A DNA stretch of 64,000 nt from Lineus longissimus (GCF_910592395.1 NC_088309.1:2482501-2546500), one strand, 5' to 3'; counted from the first letter of the stretch, positions 39,401 to 50,831 are shown. Translations and numbers: made by a program. The notes: generated from the letters alone by a model not told the origin.

Positions 39401-42400
39401 CGTAAAGTGGTTGAGAAACAATGATGATGATGACAGACGCCACGGTATCATATAAGCTCCCCTGAATGGTGAGCAAAAAATGCACAATTCCATCTCGTGT
39501 TGGAGCAGAGGTGGTCTATTTTTATTACCAAATAAGACCTTTAAACAGGCAAGCGAAGGTTTAATTCATAGGTTGAGCATGGTTCATGTACCATTGCAAA
39601 TAAAGCCAATTTTGATATCACAGTCAGCACAGCTTGTTCGAGCATTTATTGCCGACCTTCAGCAGTGATAGTTTTGTACTCTGTACAAATACTGTAGTGA
39701 AACAGCGAGATTGATTGATTTCACTTTCATATTTTCAGGTTCATTCGACTGGATTACATCACACCTTACGGAACGAAAGGAATCAAGTATGGATCTGTCT
39801 ATGCTAGATCATCACATCATAGAGAACTTGGAAAATAAGACAGTCAACTGTTCAAACTCGGATTTAGAACATATGACCATTGGAATATACGCTCAATTAA
39901 GATTCCAGGTGTATTTCGTGCTTGTCGGGCTGATATGCTGCTTTGGCATTGTGGGTAATTCATTGACGGTTATCGTGTTTCACAAGGATAAACAAAGCAT
40001 AACAACGGGATTTCTGCTCCAGTGTTTAGCAGTTAGTGATATGGTGACATTAAGTTGTATGTTCTTGCATCAAACGTTACCAGCATTGTACCCGTACACT
40101 GGTAAACTGCAAGGATACTATCACGTATCAACTTACATCATTCCATATATCTGGCCTCTCCGGCTGATCGCCAATACATGCTCATTGTTTATTATCACAA
40201 TCGTAACAGTTGATCGTTATATCCGGGTTGTCCTCAGTATGACCTCATCAAAATGGATAAAAATTCTTAAATATACGAAAACAATTTTAGTAATTGCCAT
40301 AATGCTGGCCATCGCGATAAATGTGCCACGATTCTTTGCTCTGAAGTCTGAAACTGTTCTGGATGTTTGCAGTGGAGAGTATATTCCATATACGAATCTT
40401 ACGAAATTCTACGTCAACTATAAACTTCTTCTCTATACGATTGATGTTTTCATCTACCTGATTCCATTCATTACGATGTTGATATTTAACACCAAACTCT
40501 GCATAAGTGTGTATCGGGCAAACAAACAACGGACCAAGGAGACACGTTCAAACAATATTACACGCAGCATCACAATCGTTCTCATATCTGTCGTCATGGT
40601 TTTCCTAATCTGTGAAACTCCAATAAGAGTGTATAGACTATTATTACTCAACTTAGCTCAAGTTGAAGAAGACACATTTCTGCTCACATCTGAATCGGGG
40701 TATTATTTCCAACTTGCTAGTGATGCCCTAACGACTGTGAACTCATCTGCCAATTTTGTGATTTACTCAATGGTTGGACAGAGATTCCGTAAGATACTGA
40801 AGGAGGTTTTCTGCAGGTGTGGTAAGAGGTTTAGGTTCAAACCCATACCATCTGTATCCAAGTCAGGCATAACTGACCATGACTCGTTGTAATGATTTCA
40901 AGCTTGCTGTTGTTTTGATTTAACTGCTTAATTCACTTACTATGAAATAACTTCTTAAGAATCAATGGTGCCCAGTCATGAATGGTAATACTGAAAACCA
41001 GGTAATGTTGGTGCAGCCCAAAATTTGCGAAAATTGTTAATATATTAGAGCTTTGCAAGTTTAATGTTTGTTCATGCCTCCCAAATCACAAAAACCTAAA
41101 AATAACGGCTGCGAAGATGACCCGGTTTTTTATATTCATTTTTATAAATTAAATCTTCGCTTATTTATATTTTGACATTTTGCCCATGTCATTCTGAGAC
41201 AACATCCAGACAATCAATCACCTCAAAGTACTTTCTGCACAATTTGCTTTTTCGGGTGGATTTGAATCATTCTTTCAATTGCTAAGATATTGTGTGCGGG
41301 AACTGTAGAATAACAGTAACGCCAGCAAGGATGACTGCACCTTACTCTGACTTTCACTCACTGAATATTGTCATTTTACCTGGAACAGTCAGTGGTATTA
41401 GGATCCATTGATAATGGACACAGTGCTATCAGTATCCCTTGATAATGGACAGTGTGCTTACAGTTTTGTAACGTTCAGTGAAACGTGTGTTCGTCCAGTG
41501 ATTTATGATTAGAAGAACTTGTATTGTGATCAGTAAATTGTCATAATAAATCATTGAAATTACTAGTTCTACTGTAGTAACATATGTCACTTCTACAAAT
41601 GAATGTAGAACCTCTCCAAAATGACACCCTTGGGATAGAAAACATGTTGTCCTTAATTGGGAGATGTCCTGACTACAGAGGTACAATTCAGTGGAAATGA
41701 CCAATCTGGGACCAAGTGCAGTCTCCTTGATACAGAGGATGTCCTCAATAGAGAGGTGTCCATGAGGGGAGGTTCCACTTAAGTGCTTTTTAGTTAAATT
41801 GATGGAGATTTTGCATCTACATTATTGAATAGATATTGCTCCCTCATGAAATCAATAACAGGTAAATGAGCTCAGATTTGTTTGATTCAATGGTGACATC
41901 TATGAGGAGCTCAGGGAAGCTCTCAGAAAACCCATCTGGTCAAAACAGTGTCAACCTCAGGATCAAATGTATGGAGACCGAGTGGAAGACAACTTGTCTT
42001 AATCCAACAAGTCGGAGTGAGCATGAAGATGTATGTGATTACCTTGCAGGAGCTTTCCTTGGCACTTGAGATCCTAGTGACGGCAGATCAAGAAGAACTG
42101 TCTTCAGTGAATGTGTGTCTAACAGCAACTGGAAGGAGATAAAGCTTTGCGAGTGAATTAAGCAAGACCAAACCCAGGCTCTCTAGCAGGACCGACATCA
42201 CATATCTTGATTTTCAAAGCTATCAGACGTACTCTAAGAGACACTGTCACCAGTGATCATCCACTGTATATGCACACCTACCTGTTCAGCTCCAACTGTG
42301 CTGATTGGCTTACACTTGTAGAGACTGTTGATAAATTTCGGGATAAATGAACTGAAAAACAGAATAATACCAATTAGTGCATTGCCATAATGTTTACAAG

Positions 42401-45400
42401 GCTCCTTGATACGGCCAGTCGGGTAAAATTCTGAAGCAAAACAATGTCCGAGAACACCTCTAATGTAGTCAGAGTACTTACTTGGCAAATTTATGGCAGA
42501 ATTGAGTGAAATATTTCCTCGAAGATGCCAGGTTGTCTCTGATGTACGGCAGATTCTGTTTGAGATGTGATATGACAGCCGTCACATAGTTACTCTGGTC
42601 GCCCACACTCTCGACATTCTGCCATTGTAGCTGGAAACAGAACGTAGAAAATGAAACATAATGCAATGATAAAGGATGAGAGTGGTGATGAAATCAGAAA
42701 CATCATGTGTTTGATACACATCACACCACACTTCTTGTGCCTTGATATGTCACTGAAAAGGAATCTTTCATGTACTATCGAGGTGAGCATCTCATCCAAG
42801 GTGACAGCAGCTAGTGATGGACTCCCTGAAGGCGTACATGGTACTGAGGTAACAGGTCCTGCTTCGTGGCTTCAGAAATTGAATCTCTCTCCTTTTGGTT
42901 TGTTCAGATAGAAGGAGGGCCCTGATGCCCATAAATGCATGTACACATTCACATAAAGCTCTACATACCTTGCTCATCGCAGTAAGTGGTGGTTCACAAG
43001 CACCTTCTAAATCTTGCACCAATAACTGAATACAGTTAGATATGACCCTGAATAAACAAGACATCTATGATCAATGATCAGATCAGCTTGAGATAATATT
43101 TCTGTAACTCAAGTCAAGGACATCTAGTTAATCCACAGGAATAATCCACCATGAATCCGAAAGAGCTGGTTGAGCAGCTTGCTGTTAAAGGTGCCCATGG
43201 ATATGAAAGTGCAGAAGGCTAAATCCAAAGTCAGCATAATGGCCCTACTTACGAATGAAACATATCCATCTCTTGGCCAAGCTCTATCTTGGGAGCAAGT
43301 GCCGGGTCAACCTTCTCTTTCAGTTTGTCCTCCAGCTGCTGCGTCGTCTCCAAGCAGTATTCCGCAGTGCACAAGATACCGCAGACAAGACGCTGGTCAG
43401 ACTCGGTGAACTTGGTAACCTCTCCCTCCTTCAAGATGCTCTGGATCAGACCGGATGCCGAGGTGATGCCACTGCCTTGACTAGACATTCTGAAAGATTA
43501 CAACACATGCTCAAAACCAACATGAGAAGATCAAAGATCATTAGTCAGGCATTATTCCTGGTTTTAAGTAGGTATTGCTAGTCTGGTAAGTAGAGACGGA
43601 TCAACAAAAATAACCTCATTAGAAGTGTTTCTGGAACCCATTGAACCTCTTATTTACATGAGGCGATTACCAGGATTGCATCCAATGCATTATGGACAAT
43701 ATACAAAGACTGGATTCTCACTTTTTGCAAAGCTTACTTTACAAGCTATAATCAAAAGGGTAGGAAGGTCACTAGGATACCTCAAATATATTTGATTCCT
43801 AAATAACTGCTCAACACATTATCCATTCATCATTTTCCTCAGACAGAAATTGAGGACTTCTGCTCAGGTATATGGCAATCCGAGGCCCTGTACTCATTGG
43901 CAGGCTTTCTGGACAAAACAAGAAAATGTCTCCTGATAACAAATGTCTCCTGATAACTCAGTACCTGATGTTCTGAAGTCCTCCTGCATGAGGAAAGTGG
44001 CAAATGACCAGAAGCCGGATCAAAGTCTGGCAGTTATCCAATAAAAATATGAATCAGAGAAATACTGGAATCCTTTAAACCAACTGATTGCCCAAAATTC
44101 AAAAGCTGATCCCTGTATGCTATATACTCAAAGTTGAGCTGTCCCCAGTTTTCACATCATCACCCCAAGGCAGGAGAAACGGGAGAGGAGAAGTCCAATG
44201 AAATCAAACCTTTTATAGAGTGGAAGCAAACTAACATTGCTTGAAGAGTTTTCTGAAGATCTGCAATTCAAGTTTTCACCAAAATATATGTATTATAAAT
44301 AAGTTTCATTTGCTAGTGAAACTGCAGACTTTGAGCTCATAAAAAGTTTCACAAGCACACAAGAGCTTTTGACAATGTTGATTTTTGTAAGCGACTCATG
44401 TTCCGAAACATGTAGAATTCACGAGGCAAAGTATTGTCAGAAGAAAGCAGAAAACTTCATTCACTTGAAAACCACAGACATTAACTGACGACTCTGTTGA
44501 TATACACAATTAGTAACTTACTTTTTAATGGGCAAGTTGCTGAGTAACAGTTTGACAGCATACTCCTTGAGGTACTTCTGGAAACACCTGGTCATCTCGA
44601 GCATGGGTAGGCCAGTACTCAGCTGGGAGCACTGCACCATACACTTCTTATAGTAGACAAACAAGTCAGCACAGCTCGGCAGAACATTGCTCACTTCCTC
44701 AGACTCGACACGTGGGATCCCAGTACGCCTGAAGTCATTCACGAAGCGGTCTACTAGCTCAGCCAGATTCCTGGAACATGGAAATTCATTTTCATAGCAC
44801 AGCCTTGAATTGTGTGCATTTCATTACATATTAAAATGTCATTATAGGACGTTGACAATCGACTGACTGAATATTGATAGAACAAGTAGTGAGAACAGTC
44901 ATTCCTATATGAAGCCAGGGGATCAAGGGGGGGGTTGCGGAAGAGACATTTGTCCCACTTTTTTGGGTGCCCATAGAGTAATCCTCAAGCTTGGCCCTTA
45001 CCTATCTTGAGAGGCAATGTAGATATTAAGATGAGCTTCAAAGCACTTGGAAATAATGCCAATGAATGGAGATGGTGCTGGCTTCACTGCAGCAGGCTGA
45101 AACATTAGAAATTTCATACATTTTGATTGATGTCTAAAAAAGATCCACAAAAACTTTCCAAATAAAACTTTGAACTCAATCGGTCAAACTTCATCAACAA
45201 GGGCCATATGCAACCAAGAAGGAGAATGCCACAACATCTAAAACAACTGTAACTGAATCCTCACCCGAGGATCAACACTTTCTTGAGGACTCTCCAGCTC
45301 AGCACCTTCAACAAATGGATTCCCTGGATGATAGTTCTCAAATGGGTTGGTAGGTGTCGCTGCCACAGAAGTTGGTGGTGACTTCAGCTGAAGAGAAAGA

Positions 45401-48400
45401 TTTTCAGATTGATTGAGAACAAAAGTGATGCTTTGCCTGCCCATGACCCAGAAGCTACCTATGGGCCTCGGGCCTGTAGTGGCTTCTGAGGGCTATAAAC
45501 AAACTGTTTCTGGAGAATGCAATGCAAGGGAAATACAGGGCTAACATTGTTTGATGAGTATTCGCAGGAATGGCATTTTTTCTTTCAGAGTAACTTTCAG
45601 GCGAAGGTAAGTTCCAACATACTGAAGAAGAAATCAGGCCAACTCACCACCGCCTCTCCTAGTATCGTCACACCAGTAAATCTCTTGGTCAGAAGCTGTT
45701 CGAATGCCATAGTCCTCTGGATGGCAAAAAGAAGCAGTTTCACCTCAATTTCTTCAGCCCGCTTGGCCATGATTTTACCCAATTCCCTCCTGCAAAAGAT
45801 TGAAAAATACACAGTCCGAAAGTAGGCCAGAGTTAAACAAAGTCTGGTACTATCATCTTGAAACAGGTAACAATGAATAGGAGTCATTTTGACAAACACA
45901 CGTACTCACCGACAGTAATTACAACTGGAACCTCCCTCAGTGAACACCTTTCTATTAAGAACACCCTCCCTATTACAGAAACTCCATTTGATCCTAAATT
46001 GGTGATTTCATTTGAATTCCACCTCAGGGGGTCAGGAGACCTCTCAACTGAGGACAGTATTTGTCAGTCCCGAAGGTATCTGTAATAGAGAGGTCCTACT
46101 GTATACTCATATTTCTTTTTTTACCTTGTTATTTCACAGAATTCCACACATATTCTTTCACTGACTTCCCATTCTGCTGGGAACAGCCGGCCGAACTTTT
46201 CCTCAAACTCTACAAGAGTCCTCTTGATCCAGGCATATCTTCTGTCGATCTTATCCAGCCAGGCAACCTAGGAGGGAAAAGAAGTGAAATTTGAATTGGA
46301 TCAATTCATTCAATCATTCTGAAATGCTTCTGTCCGCTGCAGTGTTCAACACCATTGTATTAGAAATCAAGTTTAACTCTGACTTAAACTGTTTTATTGT
46401 GATCAACCAGTCTTTGTAACGAACAATTTTCAATATACTTACATCCTGTGTCTCTCCAAAGAGCTCCAGATATTCCTTGAGCTGTAGTTGAATGAACCAG
46501 TTGAGCAAGTCCCGCTTCACCTTTGGATCCAGAACATTAACCACAAGGCAGGCTTCGGCCAGCTGAGCTTGGTTTGTTGGTCCATACTGAAAGTGTAGAG
46601 AAAAGATGTGTATTGATCAAGGATGGCCAGGGAGGGGGATTAGGGGCATATCTTCAACATCGCCCAACCATCAAGAATATCATCAGACAAATCATTCAGT
46701 GATTAACAAGTAAGCTAACAGACTGTTTGGTTGTTTACAGAAGAAAGACCACACATACCTTGCTCTGGAATGCCTCTTCAAAATCTGCCAGTATTTGTGT
46801 TCCAAGTTCAACTTGGATTTGTTTCACACTGAAAGATAATATATAAACATACATCACTTTTGATCATAGCGGTGGATCATGCTTTAGGTTAAGTTGGTAA
46901 TTGGACAACTTGCCAAGTAGAGCTGGTTGTCCATCTTCACAAACCGGTAGTCCTCCAATGTCTTTTTCAGGAAAACTGTGAAATATCTACTGGGCAACCT
47001 CACTATCAAAGAAGTTGCCAACCTGAAATTAGGTGGTCTCCAGCAACGGGTCTATTGCCAAACTCAAAACCTGGTATATCACTTACTTATCAGCTAATTG
47101 CCTGATCTGTGGAATGCTCATGTATTTCTGGAAATGTTCAAGTACATTAAGAACACCCTGAAGTAGATTGGCCACCTCACCATACTGACGTCGACGTGAT
47201 AAACTCCTGAAACAAACGATACTTTCTTGACAAATGCATAATTTGTTTATGTTTTATTCCTAACACCAGCAACAACATCATCAGGTCTCTTCAGTAAGAG
47301 AAATTGGGAGCCCTGATTTTCGAAAAATCTTTTTAAAACCGACAACTGTGGTCAGCTTTTCCGCCGCAGACACAGGAGGTCCGCCCTCTCCCCTTATTGG
47401 AGAAAATTCTTTGACATTTACCGTGAATTTTTGCAAATAAGACATGAAAAACAACTTGGTGCCCCTCTTTGACGGAGGCACAGCCTCTTTAATGGATTTA
47501 GGTTTGTAATCATTCTACCTACTGTAGTGTGTCAACTCCACCAACCAGCATATGAAGATGATTCAGTGTTGTTATGGAACTAGTCAAATGCCGCTTAGCA
47601 TGGTCCAGCTGCTTTATGTCACGGGTGATTTCCTTGACCTGCAATGCAAAAAATCATGGCGCATTCATTCAGGGGTTAACAATAATGTGGTAGACGAATC
47701 TCCTTTTGCTAATGATAAGGGCCAATATGAATTCATAACAGGTAGACCTTATTTTACGTCCAAAACCCTTGGTTAAGCACCTCGGGTTTTGATCTACATT
47801 TTCGTCTTCCCCGAACGGTCTTGATTTGACAACCAAGCAAAGCCAGCTCGGTCTTAGTTCCTTGATAATGCATGCACACACCAGGCCTTTCGATTGCACA
47901 GACTTCGTTAACACCCTCTATTTTTCATTTTGAATTTGGGCACACCTGTGTCCTTGAAAAATCCATTCATAGGTGAGTAAATCATAAAAGTATTTTTTAA
48001 AAATGATTCCATATGATTATGAAGCCAGATAGAATATTACTCTTACACTGTTATACCCTCTAAACATGTGAAATCCTGTATTTCTTTCATTTTTTCTCAT
48101 TTTCACCTTAACTTGGGCATATTTTAAAAGTACTGTAATTTGGGCACCAGTCAATTTGGGCACACCCTAGAGGGTGTAGCCAGAGTGCAATTGAGAGGCC
48201 TGCACACAAGAAAGGTAAGGAGTAATTACCATCTCTTCCGACTTCTCAGCTTTGTCTTTGATATCCTTGATCCTGGCGAACAGTTGTTGAATTGCCTTCT
48301 GTGCCTCCTCAAGGGCATGACGGCCATCCTCGCTTACATTCGTCTGACCTCGCACCACAGTACGAATATCATCGTCAAGACTCCTGAAATATGCACATCA

Positions 48401-49212
48401 TTTTGATGCACGAGGGGGAATTTAGAAACTCTAGCAAATAACATTTCAATCAAGTAACCTTTTGGGACTGAGTTTTGGAATGTCAGAACTATTCAAGGTG
48501 GCCCTAAAGTTTGTTTTCAGGTGAAACCTGAAGACATATTCTTAGTTCCAACAACGTTCATCGAGGGTGTCACTGAATTAACTCAATAGCATCTGATGGT
48601 GATACTGGACGTACCTGATTTTGTGTCTTATTCGACTGACAACATCATCTATGTTGGAGAGTGACTGTTCTGTTGGAAACAGAGTATTGATGTAGTCTAC
48701 TGCATTGAAGTCGGGCTTGTCTAAAGGTTCATTACTTGGCAAAACCTGTAACAATGAAGATTTTGTGAGTAGGCCTACACTACAGACCACGGCATGCACT
48801 GGCACTGAATTAGTCAGTCAGTACTAAGGAGTCAAAACACCATAAGGGCCTAGTCACAATACAGAACAAAAACTACTAAAACAAATCGGTCGATCTTTGT
48901 ATCATTCCTCTCCTAGAAATATTTCCCATCCATGCATCCACTGATATCAATGGTAGTTGAAGTTTTTGCGCCAACTTTTTTCTGAAACACCCTGTATAGT
49001 GAGTGCATAGTGTCAACAAGAGAGAAAGTTCATCTTTTCAGTTGAGAATTCTACAAATTCAGAAAAGTTAGAGTGCGTGAAAATTATCTCATATGAAAAA
49101 TTATCCCTTATTAGTTCACCTGATCAATAGCTTCCTGAACATCAGCAGGAAACTGGATCACAGCGTTCAAATGTTCTTCATCCAAAACATCATCATCTTC
49201 CAAAGCCGCCAT
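15483..49212 (-). CDS. VPS53: VPS53, subunit of the GARP and EARP tethering complexes (complete)
   Basis: Tethers endosome-derived vesicles at the trans-Golgi (GARP) or recycling endosomes (EARP) together with VPS51/50, VPS52 and VPS54. Coding exons: 49120-49212, 48615-48745, 48230-48383, 47523-47638, 47087-47206, 46759-46828, 46443-46586, 46125-46267, 45648-45789, 45265-45387, 45002-45096, 44522-44770, 43253-43489, 42969-43047, 42482-42630, 42282-42351, 42043-42128, 16028-16184, 15483-15677. All introns are GT-AG and in phase; total 2553 bases, 850 residues plus stop, close to the family length. Conserved stretches: [33 protein letters not shown] (N-terminal coiled coil), [94 protein letters not shown] and the basic end [12 protein letters not shown]. 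Linker residues in exon 10 (Pro/Ser-rich, NPF motifs) vary in the family. The intron between exons 17 and 18 (16185-42042) is 25.9 kb, far larger than the others, and hosts a GPCR gene on the opposite strand. Confidence 0.96.
16232..16381. mobile_element. Interspersed inverted-repeat element, about 150 bp
   Basis: Starts agtggaacctcccttag and ends with an approximate inverted copy (aacagagagtttctact). The interior has gacacc and tctattatgg-type blocks shared with the copies at 41604-41780 and 45924-46101. It lies in the giant VPS53 intron just upstream of exon 18 in transcript order. No coding capacity; probably a MITE. Confidence 0.55.
19268..19680. repeat. Diverged direct duplication
   Basis: The stretch 19268-19350 (aataaccaatggaaaagatt, then agctgcaaaagccaggatca) is matched imperfectly by 19590-19680 (aataaccattggatcggaaa, then agctacagaagctatgatca). 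Both carry cctga, an AT-rich block and gatcacgca in the same order. It is probably an old duplication or two copies of an unknown repeat. Confidence 0.45.
32281..32317. repeat. Fragment of the AACCTCTCT...GGACACCC family
   Basis: tctctctcgaggacaccctt followed by ggtataggggttccact resembles both ends of the family brought together, as expected of an internally deleted copy. Confidence 0.4.
34522..34584. repeat. Perfect 14-bp inverted repeat forming a 63-bp hairpin
   Basis: aagttagatcacac (34522-34535) pairs exactly with gtgtgatctaactt (34571-34584) around a 35-base loop; pairing extends imperfectly by two more bases. It could be a tiny foldback element or a structured intronic element. Confidence 0.7.
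37038..37128. repeat. Direct duplication, 53-bp period
   Basis: cacaccattgtaacatgtgt continuing to gaatgccacaggctg is repeated at 37091-37128 with two substitutions. Located in the VPS53 giant intron. Confidence 0.7.
38771..39025. repeat. Diverged tandem duplication, about 100-bp blocks
   Basis: The block 38771-38877 (catggactgac, gttgggagctaattgctcaa, gtcatgtgacccaagctccc, acttcatacat) is echoed at 38928-39025 with the same order of words and many substitutions. It lies less than 1 kb upstream of the nested GPCR coding exon. Confidence 0.55.
39721..39738 (+). promoter_or_regulatory. Likely 3' splice acceptor in front of the GPCR coding exon
   Basis: tcactttcatattttcag is a good pyrimidine-rich acceptor on the plus strand, 50 bases upstream of the GPCR start codon. 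It suggests at least one untranslated upstream exon. That exon was not found. Confidence 0.5.
39789..40892 (+). CDS. Rhodopsin-class neuropeptide-type GPCR (FMRFamide-receptor-like), nested antisense in VPS53
   Basis: 367 codons in one exon. The ATG at 39789 is the first methionine codon of the frame and follows a likely splice acceptor. The N terminus has two N-glycosylation sites (NKT 16-18, NCS 21-23). TM1 has GNSLTV (56-61); TM2 has LAVSD (80-84); the TM3 end is DRY (142-144) followed by IRV; TM6 has CETP (275-278) in place of the common CWxP; TM7 has NSSANFVIY (318-326), an NPxxY variant; then [10 protein letters not shown] forms helix 8. The motif [14 protein letters not shown] before TM3 lacks the usual disulfide cysteine, as in insect FMRFamide receptors and relatives. 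Family membership (class A, peptide-like, Gq/Gi type unknown) rests on these motifs; the ligand is not determinable. Acts at the plasma membrane. Candidate poly(A) hexamers: attaaa at 41148 and aataaa at 41545. Confidence 0.85.
   Translation: MDLSMLDHHIIENLENKTVNCSNSDLEHMTIGIYAQLRFQVYFVLVGLICCFGIVGNSLTVIVFHKDKQSITTGFLLQCLAVSDMVTLSCMFLHQTLPALYPYTGKLQGYYHVSTYIIPYIWPLRLIANTCSLFIITIVTVDRYIRVVLSMTSSKWIKILKYTKTILVIAIMLAIAINVPRFFALKSETVLDVCSGEYIPYTNLTKFYVNYKLLLYTIDVFIYLIPFITMLIFNTKLCISVYRANKQRTKETRSNNITRSITIVLISVVMVFLICETPIRVYRLLLLNLAQVEEDTFLLTSESGYYFQLASDALTTVNSSANFVIYSMVGQRFRKILKEVFCRCGKRFRFKPIPSVSKSGITDHDSL
41604..41780. mobile_element. Interspersed inverted-repeat element, about 177 bp
   Basis: Left end tgtagaacctctccaaaatg then acaccctt; right end gagaggtgtccatgagggga then ggttccactt, which is an inverted version of the left. 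It is the fullest-looking copy of the family also seen at 16232-16381 and 45924-46101. Located in the VPS53 giant intron near exon 17. No ORF; probably a MITE. Confidence 0.6.
45924..46101. mobile_element. Interspersed inverted-repeat element, about 178 bp
   Basis: Begins actggaacctccctcag, includes gaacacc and accctccctattacag, and ends aatagagaggtcctact, an approximate inverted copy of the beginning. It nearly fills the short VPS53 intron between exons 8 and 9. Same family as 16232-16381 and 41604-41780. Confidence 0.55.
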
Positions 49213-49216
49213 GTTG
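49205..49216 (-). promoter_or_regulatory. TISU element overlapping the VPS53 start codon
   Basis: The minus strand reads CAACATGGCGGC, a full match to the TISU consensus SAASATGGCGGC (translation initiator of short 5' UTR, also a YY1 site), with its ATG being the VPS53 start. This supports the start choice and predicts a very short 5' UTR and TATA-less transcription. Confidence 0.65.
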
Positions 49217-49671
49217 GCGAGCAAATCGACCTGCTCACAGGCACGTGAAAATAAGACCAACTCTACTTCCCCGTAGTGTATTTATTGCATTACCGTTTGT
49301 TTTCCGATGGGCAGAGTAATCCGTTCGACCCTCATCTTCTTTTCGTCACTGTCATAGTATAAAACTAATATATATACGTACATATAATACCGTCAACGTC
49401 GCCTCGCTCGCTGGACGGGTGGGTGCGACGGGTGCGACGAGTTTTACCGTCCCGCCCATCAGATGCGCACCCGATATGCCACGAGATTTACAGTTCTCAA
49501 GACGGTGCCATTGTTGGTGTATATCGCCAAACGCCTCAACGATCTCGATGCACGTGCGCGAGATCCATCGGGGTTTTTCAATGCTCGAGGTCGTGGTTCG
49601 CGGTTGTGGTCTTGAGCCCTTGGGGCATTGTGCAGGTCAGCAGCGTCCTCAGTCGAATACGGGCCATCTCG
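49217..49671. other. VPS53 upstream region, CpG-richer
   Basis: Promoter-side flank. From about 49395 it becomes GC- and CpG-rich (for example gtcgcctcgctcgctggacg and gggtgcgacgggtgcgacga). Overlapping frames of 144-148 codons here are products of the composition and the following repeats; no domain is recognised. Confidence 0.4.
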
Positions 49672-49736
49672 GCCTTACGCCAACTCGGCCTACCAACTCG
49701 GCCTATACCAACTCGGCCTACCAACTCGGCCTACCC
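49672..49736. repeat. Short tandem repeat of (ta)ccaactcggcc(ta)
   Basis: Five near-identical ccaactcggcct words follow one another with 13- to 17-base spacing. It is a microsatellite-like array in the VPS53 5' flank. Confidence 0.8.
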
Positions 49737-49820
49737 TTACGAAAAAAATTTCAGATTCACCATGGTAAAATCGGAGTTGACCATGCTCACCATGGTGAAT
49801 GCAGCGTTCACAATGGCCGA

Positions 49821-50300
49821 CCAGGCCGAATCAGTCCTGGCTGCTCCACCGTGTTGACAACATGATGAGAGAGATGAGGAAGTCACAGCCAGGCCGAATC
49901 AATCCTGGCTGCTCCACCGTGCTGACAACATGATGAGAGAGGTGAGGAAGTCACAGCCAGGCCGAATCAATCCTGGCTGCTCCACCGTACTGACAACATG
50001 ATGCGAGTGATGAGACAGTCACAGCCAGGCCACATCAATCTTCGCCGCACTGCCTAGTTGTTAATATGGCGAGAGAGATGAGACAGTCACAGCCAGGCCG
50101 AATCAGTTCTGGCTGCTCCACCGTGTTGACAATAATTATGGTGAGAGAGATGAGACAGTCACAGCCAGGCCAAATCAGTCTTGGCTGCTCTGCCAAGTTG
50201 TCAACATGGTGAGAGAGATGAGGAAGTCACAGCCAGGCCGAATCAGTCCTGGCTGCTCCACCGTGTTGACAACATGTTGAGAGAGATGAGGAAGTCACAC
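49821..50300. repeat. Minisatellite, 68-bp period, seven copies
   Basis: Units begin ccaggccgaatcagtcctgg at 49821, 49889, 49957, 50025, 50093, 50164 and 50233, so the period is 68 with one 71 and one 69. Copies differ by a few substitutions. The array is flanked on both sides by related caccatggtgaa-type sequence (49743-49800 and 50302-50395), some of it perfectly palindromic (caccatggtg). Confidence 0.85.
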
Positions 50301-50831
50301 GTGAATTCAAAGTTTACCATGCTCACCATTGTGATTTTACCGTCCCAATTCACTATGGTGAAGTGCTGTCAGTTTGCCATGGTGAAATTGAGACACTAAT
50401 GAAATTTTAATGATGGTGATATCAGAGGGCGGCGAATCTAGGAACTGGACGAAGAGGGAGCGTGCTCTGCATTTCTCATCAAAATTCCTGGAGAGGTCGG
50501 TTCCAAAATTTCATGAGTGGTCAATTTTAAAAAGTTTACATCAATTAGGAGCCGTGCGTCTGGTATACCCGCTTGGATCCGCGCCTAATAAATATACATG
50601 AATGAATAATAACGAGAACATTTTTCAAAAAAACTCGGAAAATTAGATTCGCCGGGGTTCGAACTCGTGACCAACCATTCCACAGTGTAACCGTCTAACC
50701 GCCGAGGCCATCAAGGCTTAAATGTTTACCGGGATTTTCGTTGGACAAATCGTCGGCATATTGAAGAAGCGTCATGATTGTGACGAGGTTATACACTGGC
50801 GGAAGGGTAATTGGGTACAAATAGTTCCAAG

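Larger units (their letters stand above)
16382..39736. other. Interior of the giant VPS53 intron, no gene recognised
   Basis: About 23 kb of AT-rich sequence. Frames here are short, on both strands, without recognisable domains or convincing splice pairs. Upstream untranslated exons of the nested GPCR gene may lie near the right end but cannot be placed. Small repeats inside it are listed separately. Enhancers or non-coding transcripts cannot be judged by eye. Confidence 0.5.

Noticed and set aside
39711-39788. Longer N terminus for the GPCR
   Set aside because: The upstream part of the open frame has no ATG and crosses a good splice acceptor at 39738, so the start at 39789 is preferred.
49419-49865. 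Two overlapping frames of 144-148 codons
   Set aside because: They overlap in different frames, run through tandem repeats and have no recognisable domain.
49821-50300. CRISPR-like array
   Set aside because: The units are directly adjacent 68-bp copies without unique spacers, in an animal genome; this is a minisatellite.
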